Shown here piece by piece: positions 57,983 through 64,000 of a DNA stretch of 64,000 nucleotides (positions within the stretch are counted from its first letter, which is position 1; the number at the start of each line of letters is the position of its first letter). The notes beneath the pieces were generated by a model. The model searched no databases and was not told the origin of the DNA. It saw nothing but the letters and a program-made list of their open reading frames with translations. The DNA comes from Macrotis lagotis (taxonomy: Eukaryota; Chordata; Mammalia; Peramelemorphia; Peramelidae), in NCBI RefSeq assembly GCF_037893015.1, contig NC_133666.1, positions 3,842,239-3,906,238 on the forward strand, written 5' to 3'. The translations under genes and the position numbers were made by a program.

Positions 57983-58877
57983 TTGCATGGGACCATTTGA
58001 CATTCCTCATTGAAAAAGAAGTGACTTTTTTAGCTCCATATTCCTCTGAATAGAAACCCAGATTTTCACTATCCCCATATTTGCTATCTACTTCATTTCT
58101 TTTCTATTTTACTAATTTTTATTTATTTTTCTTTTGTTTTCTGCATCTATTAGTGTAATCAAGTTGTAGTTCTGAGATTTTGAAAATGATCCTCAAATGT
58201 CAGGTTCTTCCAGTTATTTTCTAAGGGCTGTCTCAGGGCCTAACCTTGGGTTCTCTTCTCCACTCCTAAAGCACATTAGAGCCCCCCAGCTGTGCTGTCC
58301 TGTAAATGATATTGATCCTTGCAGTCTCCTCAGGTGGTTGCAAACTACAGATGTCCTCTTTGTCATGGAACTGAAACCAGGGTCTCTGCACTCTTGAAGG
58401 TGCCCAGTCAGTAGGGTTCCTGCCCCTTTGCTACAGCATTCATTAGGTATGTGTTAACTCCTTCTCCCTGCAGCCACTGTCCAGGATGTGTCTGGTCAGT
58501 ACAGCTGTGTTTGGTGTCCCTTGATAGTAGGTCCTTCAATCTTTTCCTACTCAGCTGCCAAACTCCTATTCTGTTTGCAAAATGAAAGTTTCTAAGGCTG
58601 GTAATACCTCTCAATGAAGCTGCTTATAGGGCTTACTCTTTGTTGATTCTTCTGATCTGACCGTGAAGTATTTGCACTTCACTCAGGCCAAACCACTCCT
58701 GGAAATCTGGTCTTTTCTCAAACCCAGGCAACTGCTTTACTCCATATTGGTTTCTGCTGCTCTTAGACAGTATTCTTTTTTGTGGAGGAAATTTAAAGAA
58801 TCAGAATTTTCTGATCTACTCCATTTCCCTAGAATCCTCCCTTTTTTGAACAAAATCTTTTAGAAATGGCCTAGTTC

Positions 58878-59025
58878 CGGGGCAGCTAGGTGGCACAGTG
58901 GATAGAGCACTGGCCTTGGAGTCAGGAGTACCTGGCTTCAAATCTGGCATCAGATACTTACTAATTACCTAGCCATGTGGCCTTGGGCAAGCCACTTAAC
59001 TCCATTGCCTTGAAAAATCTAAAAA
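58878..59025 (+). mobile_element. Young short CORE-SINE with perfect 14-bp TSD
   Basis: 'ggggcagctaggtggcacag' to 'ccattgccttgaaaaatcta' and A-tail. AAATGGCCTAGTTC flanks it (58864-58877 and 59026-59039). Confidence 0.95.
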
Positions 59026-59039
59026 AAATGGCCTAGTTC

Positions 59040-59819
59040 AGTTTTGTCAAAAGCTCTGGCTTTTGCACTATGGGCTATATCTTCCCCATTCTTAGAAGTC
59101 TTCAGATTGAGTAGAGAACATAAGACTCAAAAAGAATCATATTCACCTGGCAAGTGGATCAATTGTCTACTGTCAAATGGATCATTACTCTTTGATTTGT
59201 ATTTACTGGTTTTATTATTCTACTCTCTCTGAAGAAGACAAAATGTCACAGTAGAAGTTGTTCACCTTGCCCATGTGGTTGGAAGTGTAATTTACTAAGA
59301 AATTTATTTTCATCCCTGGTCAGTGGCTTGTGAATAGAAAAGGAAATAGCAGAAATCAGTTCTTGACTTGTCCTTTTTGTCTTCCTCTTAATCCTCGTGG
59401 GATACTTTTAATAGTATCCCATCCTCATCAACAATTGTACCATACAGTGAATGCATCTAATTGATTTTTTGATGCATATGCTAACCAGTGTAATTGAAAC
59501 ACTAATTAGACTTATACTTCTCAATTTATGCAATCAATCTTTATTAATCAAAATGTTTAAACAATATCCTCTATCAACAAACCACCAATCTCATTTGCAG
59601 AGGTTTCAATGAATTTATTTCATTCTGGACTCTGGCAAGTTTTCTTCTCTGCCCAGTGAAAGGGCACATGTCTCCCTTAATCAATCAGCACTGCCCTCTA
59701 GTGAGGATGGATATGTTTTAGTTTCAAGAGGAGGTGAGTGGAATATTCCCAATAAAACCATTTCAGGGTTAATATTCCTAATGAAGTCCTCTCGGGGTTA
59801 AATAATATTAAAGAAAGAA
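59040..59819. other. No gene seen
   Basis: AT-rich sequence with no supportable feature. Confidence 0.4.
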
Positions 59820-59828
59820 CAAACTATT

Positions 59829-59979
59829 TATCTTTTTATTTTTGCAAGGCAAATGGGATTAGGTAGCTTGCCCAAGGCCACACGGCTAGGTAAATATGAA
59901 GTGTCTGAGACCGGATTTGAACTCAGGTAGTCCTGAATCCAGGGCCAGTGCTCTATCTACTGTGCCACCTAGCCACCCC
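59829..59979 (-). mobile_element. Short CORE-SINE with 8-bp TSD
   Basis: 'gcaaggcaaatgggattagg', 'aaggccacacggctaggtaa', 'ctgtgccacctagccacccc', flanked by AAACTATT. Confidence 0.9.
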
Positions 59980-59987
59980 AAACTATT

Positions 59988-60625
59988 ATTCTTAAAACTA
60001 TTTCTAGAAGAAAGCCTTGTATTCCAAACAGGTGACTTTTTGATAAGACTACTTTTACTGACTTACTAGGATAGGAGATTTTTTTCCCATGACAAAAACC
60101 TTGCATTTCACAGAAGCTCATTAAGCCTCGTTAAGCCTCCTCTTGTTTGATGATAAGTAGACTGTTCCTAGACCTTACATACCAAGACAAGTTACAAATA
60201 AGATATATAACTATATTCAATAGGATAGTTATAATCCTGAAGGTTATTCTCATCATCTTGATGATGAAATGATATTTTATGAAAAATCTTTCATTCTTTT
60301 CTTTGTTGCTGGAGTATATTTTCATGAGTAGAATGTAACTCTAAAGACTAATGACTCAACAGAGAGAGAGGATAGGGAGGAGGAGGGGATCGTGTTAGGC
60401 CATATAATCTTGCTTGACTGTCATTTCGGGGCAGCTCCTTGATCTTCACTACCTTTGGGAGACTTGGAGTGTGCCCTTTTCTCTAGAAAAGTCAAAATAA
60501 ACTTTTTTTTTTGTTCAGAGGAGTCTCTCTATTTTTTAAGTAGATTTTATTCCACACAGAGGGAACTCAGGAGCCAGTCAGAACAGGCTGATAACTGGGC
60601 TCTCAAATGAGATTTTTACAGATTT
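59988..60625. other. No gene seen
   Basis: AT-rich sequence; nothing supportable. Confidence 0.4.
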
Positions 60626-60639
60626 AACTTTAGAAGGAA

Positions 60640-60885
60640 GGAAAGAAACAACATCTATTAGTTATCTACTATATGCCAGGTATATAGTAAGTGCTTTACA
60701 AATATCTAATTTGATCCTCACAACAGCCCTGGGAGGTAGGTGCTTTACAGTGAGGAAAGAGTGATTAAATGATGTGCACAGGTTTACATAAATAGTAATG
60801 TCTGAGGCAAGGTTTGAACTTGGGTCTTCCTGACTCTAAGTCTAGTGCTTTCTCCACTGTATCATCTAACTGCCTCAAGTGCATG
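60640..60885 (-). mobile_element. MIR-type ancient SINE, long copy
   Basis: 'gttatctactatatgccagg', 'gtaagtgctttacaaatatc', 'tttgatcctcacaacagccc', 'ggtttgaacttgggtcttcc', 'ctttctccactgtatcatct'. Confidence 0.85.
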
Positions 60886-60889
60886 TTTC

Positions 60890-61030
60890 ATGTAATTTGA
60901 TTGGTAGTTTGCTACATAAATTATGGGAATAAAATTATTTATAGTATTTTCTTATTGGTGGTTTGTCTTATCACAAAGTTCTCATATGTTTATCAGTTGT
61001 TTAAGAACACACAAAATCATTGCCTAAATT
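60890..61030 (+). repeat. Dispersed repeat shared with 39.1 kb
   Basis: 'gtaatttgattggtagtttg', 'tacataaattatgg' and 'tttatcagttgtttaagaac' match 39148-39250 in the same order. The following 61030-61520 has no recognisable domain. Confidence 0.45.
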
Positions 61031-61529
61031 TTTATCTTGTTATTGAAAAACCACTTAAAAAGAAGTGGAGTGGAGAGACATTAGAATCAGAATTTTTGTC
61101 CAGCTCACCTAATACTGCTCTTTTATATCAACCTAAAAAATGTGCTGTGTTGAATTGTGATTGGGAAAGCCAAGAAAAAGTTGCAATGAGTCACTTTTCT
61201 AGACTAGACAACTCAAAAAATTAGAGAACTCTGCAGACATTGATGATACTAACTATGAGGAGCATCCAAGCACCTAAAGACACTATGGGGGTTGAAAGTA
61301 AGCACTCTTTTGGTTGAAAGTACATAGGCAGAAAGAGGTCCTAGGGGACTCTGATACTAGCACTGGAATCACAAATGGATTCATTTGGTAGCTCTTGGCC
61401 AGAGTTCCAGAGAAGAGAAAGGCAGTTATAGTTATGAGGAAGAGGGACCCTACCTGCTTATGGAGCAAGGAACAAGTTCTAAAATCATAGCTGCGTGGCT
61501 TTGAGTCCAAGAGCAGAATGGGAACTCAT

Positions 61530-62440
61530 TTCTTTTTTTTTAAAATATATTTATTTTTCCAATTATATGAAAAGATAGCTCTCAATATTCATTTTTGTAA
61601 AGTTTTCTCCCTCTCATCCTTCCCTCCCCTCCTACACTAAGATAGCAAATAATCTAATAGTCATGTTGGGCAAGAAGAATCAGAACAAAAGAGAGAAAAT
61701 TCTTTGTGCTTTATGCTGCATTCAGACTTCAAAGTTCTTTCTCTGGATGTGAATAGCATTTTTCATCACAAATCTTTTAGAATTGTCTGTGATCAATATA
61801 TTGCTTAGAAGCACTATGTCTATCATAGTTGATCACACAATGTTACTGTTGCTGTGTACAGTGTCTTTCTGGTTCTTCTCACTGAATAGCATCAGTTCAT
61901 GTAAGTCTTTCCAGGTTTTTCTGAAATCCATCTAGTCATAATTTTTTTTTAAGATTTTTGCAAGGCAAACGGGGTTAAGTACTCATAATTTCTTATAGAA
62001 TAACAACATTCCATTATATTCATATACCACAGCTTGTTCAACCATCCCTGAAATTTCCAATATTTTGCCACCATGAAAAGGGCTGTTAAAAATATTTTTT
62101 TGTACATGAGTTCTATCCCCTTTTAAAAGATTTCATTGGGATACAGACTTAATAATGATATTTCTAAATCAAAGAATATGTATATAATTCCAAATTGCTC
62201 TCCAGAATGAAGATCAGTTCACAACTCCACCAACAATGCATTAATGTCCCAGTTTCCCCCCACCCACCCTCCAACATTTATCATTTTCCTTTTCTTTCAT
62301 ATTAGCCAATCTGATTGATGTGAGGTAGTACCTCAGAATTGTTTTAATGTACATTTCTCTAATTAATTAGTAACTTACAGTATTTTTTTCTTATGACTAT
62401 GAATAGCTTAAGATTTTCATGAGAAAACTGCCTATTTGTC
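61530..62440 (-). mobile_element. L1 3' end (3' UTR and ORF2 C-terminus)
   Basis: It begins with the T-run of the inverted poly(A) tail (61532), then 'ccaattatatgaaaagatag' and 'ctctccagaatgaagatcag', matching the same part of the L1 at 52.1-53.3 kb. It is 5' truncated near 62440. Confidence 0.75.
61944..61982 (-). mobile_element. Micro-SINE: only the last about 25 bases plus tail
   Basis: A T-run and 'tttgcaaggcaaacggggtt' then 'aagt' are the 3' end of the short SINE family. TCATAATT flanks it at 61936-61943 and 61983-61990, so it entered as an extremely 5'-truncated copy. Confidence 0.8.
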
Positions 62441-62444
62441 TTGG

Positions 62445-64000
62445 AACTTATTTCTAACCTGCAGTGAAATAAACCAAGACAGGAGACCAAGACCACACAG
62501 GGAGTCAAATAGTTCAACTGCTGTAAACATATAGGACTTTGTGGTGGGCTAACAGTAGATGAGCCCAGCAGTAGACTACAGAAATTTACATGCAAATACA
62601 TAATCCAACAGGTCACAAATTAGGTAGGAAACTTGTAGGCAGGGAAGAAACTTCTCTCCAGAACACACGATTTTGGTATTATAAAAAATTTGCAGGTTCC
62701 AAGAATGAGTTGCAAAAATAACAGAAGATCATAAAAAGACAGACACTCAGATCGACCAGATACTGCCCCCACCTCTTCAGAGGTGAACAGAACATAAAGT
62801 CCAAATTCAAGAAAATTAGCATACAGTCGAGACTCAAGTAGATTGTAAAAATGAGCAAACAACAACAAGAACCTGATCATAAAAAGCTATTATTGGTGAC
62901 AGGGAAATTCAAGACAAAAATGCAGAAGACAGTGGACCTAATAAGCTGAATAAGAATTCCTAAGAGTTAAAGGAAGAAAAAGTTAAAAGAAAAAAAGAGC
63001 AAAAAGGATTCTAAAAATTAAGAGTGGTACAAGAGACTAATTTGAAGCAGAGAGATACATATAGAGTAAAGGTAAAAGGTTGGAACGAAATATATTTTGC
63101 TTCAACTGAAATAAAAAAGCAGGGATAGCAATCCTTATCTCAGACAAAGCAGCAGCAAAAATAGAGAGCATTAAAAGAGATAAGGAAGGAAACTTTATCC
63201 TCCTAAAAGGCACCATAAACAATAAAGTTATTTCAATACTGAATATACATACAGGAATGCAGGGTTGGTTCAATATTAGGAAAACTGTTAGTATACTCAA
63301 TTATATCAGCAACAACCTATCAGAAATTATATGATCATATCAATAGATGCCGAAAAAGCTTTTGACAAAATACAGCATCCATTCCTACTAAAAACACTAG
63401 AGAGTGTAGGAATAATTGGACTGTTCCCTAGAATAATTAGCAGTATCTATCTGAAACCATTAACAAGCATTATATTCAATGGGGAGAGGCTAGAGGCATT
63501 CCCAATAAGATCAGGGGTGAAACAAGGGTGCCCACTATCACCACTACTATTCAACATTGTATTAGAAATGTTAGCTTCAGCAATTAGAGAAGAAAAAGAA
63601 ATTGAAGGAATTAGAATTGGGAAGGAAGAGACAAAACTCTCACTCTTTGCAGATGACATGATGGTCTACCTAGAGAATCCCAAGAAATCATCCAAAAAAA
63701 ACTACTGGAAACAATTAGCAATTTTAGCAAAGTTGCAGGTTGTAAAATAAACCCTCATAAATCCTCAAATTTTCTATATATGTCTAGCAAGATACAGCAG
63801 GAAGAACTAGAAAGAGAAATCCCATTCAAAGTAACCTCAGACAATATAAAATACTTGGGAGTCTATTTGCCAAGACAGACTCAGAATCTTTTTGAAAACA
63901 ATTATAAAACACTTCTCACACGAATTAAATCAGATTTAAATAACTGGGCAAATATCAACTGCCGATGGATAGGTAGAACTAATATAATAAAAATGACAAT
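62445..64000 (+). mobile_element. Internally deleted L1, runs off the window
   Basis: A 5' UTR-like region leads to an ORF1-type start at about 62852 (MSKQQQEPDHKKLLL). ORF1 then soon stops. Endonuclease-region text follows (63070-63225), then reverse transcriptase at 63331-63750: [35 protein letters not shown] and [13 protein letters not shown], that is, the catalytic F-A-D-D. Most of ORF1 and parts of ORF2 before the RT core are missing. The RT piece is the best preserved coding stretch among the LINEs here. The L1 continues beyond 64000. Confidence 0.8.

Larger units (their letters stand above)
52110..58860 (-). mobile_element. Nearly full-length L1
   Basis: Read on the minus strand: 5' UTR (about 58860-58150), ORF1 (about 58150-57430), pyrimidine/purine-asymmetric spacer (57430-56890), and ORF2 from about 56700 to 52200 ending in a short 3' UTR with a T-run at about 52110. 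The endonuclease part includes ILVGDLNLPLSELNKSNHK near 56345-56290. The reverse transcriptase and C-terminal parts follow in order. Both frames carry many stops and shifts. Three SINEs and a (CT)n tract interrupt it. It is old but structurally the most complete L1 here. Confidence 0.7.

Noticed and set aside
50000-59980. Regularly recurring 'acacagctaggtaattatt' blocks as a CRISPR-like array
   Set aside because: They are CORE-SINE copies kilobases apart in a eukaryotic genome, with target duplications.
1-64000. A new multi-gene system or gene cluster
   Set aside because: Apart from the kinase retrogene, every long frame traces to LINEs, SINEs, a viral fossil, simple repeats or GC-rich chance.

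Overview
The window reads as repeat-dense intergenic DNA from a marsupial. Three kinds of evidence support this. There are many copies of tRNA-derived CORE-SINEs of the types known from marsupials: a short form ending in a CCATTGCCTTGCAAAAA-like tail, a Mar-1-like form with an RTE/BovB-like tail, and a form with an L2/L3-like tail. There are L1 and half-L1 (HAL1) elements of marsupial type. There are also pieces of an RTE-like LINE with a CFDP2-like endonuclease. The base composition is low in GC and CpG except for a few islands. I cannot place the species from sequence alone; an Australian marsupial is my tentative guess.

I can support only one protein-coding gene, an intronless copy of casein kinase 1 alpha (CSNK1A1) on the minus strand at 20836-21735. 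It lies in a strong CpG island (about 20.77-22.7 kb) that carries an interrupted (CCG)n tract and YY1, CRE-like and CCAAT motifs. It is followed by about 880 bases that resemble the parental AT-rich 3' UTR and end near an ATTAAA signal. The kinase domain is whole and nearly identical to the parent protein. Its third codon positions are almost all G or C, and the C-terminal tail is cut off by a stop. These features point to an old, selected retrogene and not to dead DNA.

Layout. 0-8.4 kb: L1 pieces in both orientations and two pieces of RTE-like LINE (plus strand 2.1-3.9 kb, minus strand 6.85-8.4 kb). 8.4-19.7 kb: mostly undiagnosed sequence with SINEs, a CpG-rich patch at 12.0-12.4 kb and an L2 3' end at 12.56-13.0 kb. 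19.7-22.7 kb: the CK1 alpha retrogene and its island, apparently inserted into an old LINE remnant. 23.9-24.8 kb: an L1 3' end carrying a 39-base U2 snRNA retropseudogene with clear target-site duplications. 25-39 kb: undiagnosed sequence, an old interspersed repeat at 27.8-29.2 kb, SINEs, microsatellites and a GC-rich patch at 37.3-38.0 kb. 39-46.4 kb: SINEs and a decayed endogenous-retrovirus fossil on the minus strand. 46.6-49.8 kb: a HAL1-type element holding three unusual SINE copies. 50.2-58.9 kb: two minus-strand L1s, one nearly full length, with nested SINEs. 59-64 kb: SINEs, an old MIR, an L1 3' end (minus) and an internally deleted L1 (plus) running off the window end.

I saw no multi-gene system, CRISPR array or tRNA/rRNA gene. 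Family names come from recalled consensus features, not a database search, and most repeat edges are good to about 5-20 bases.
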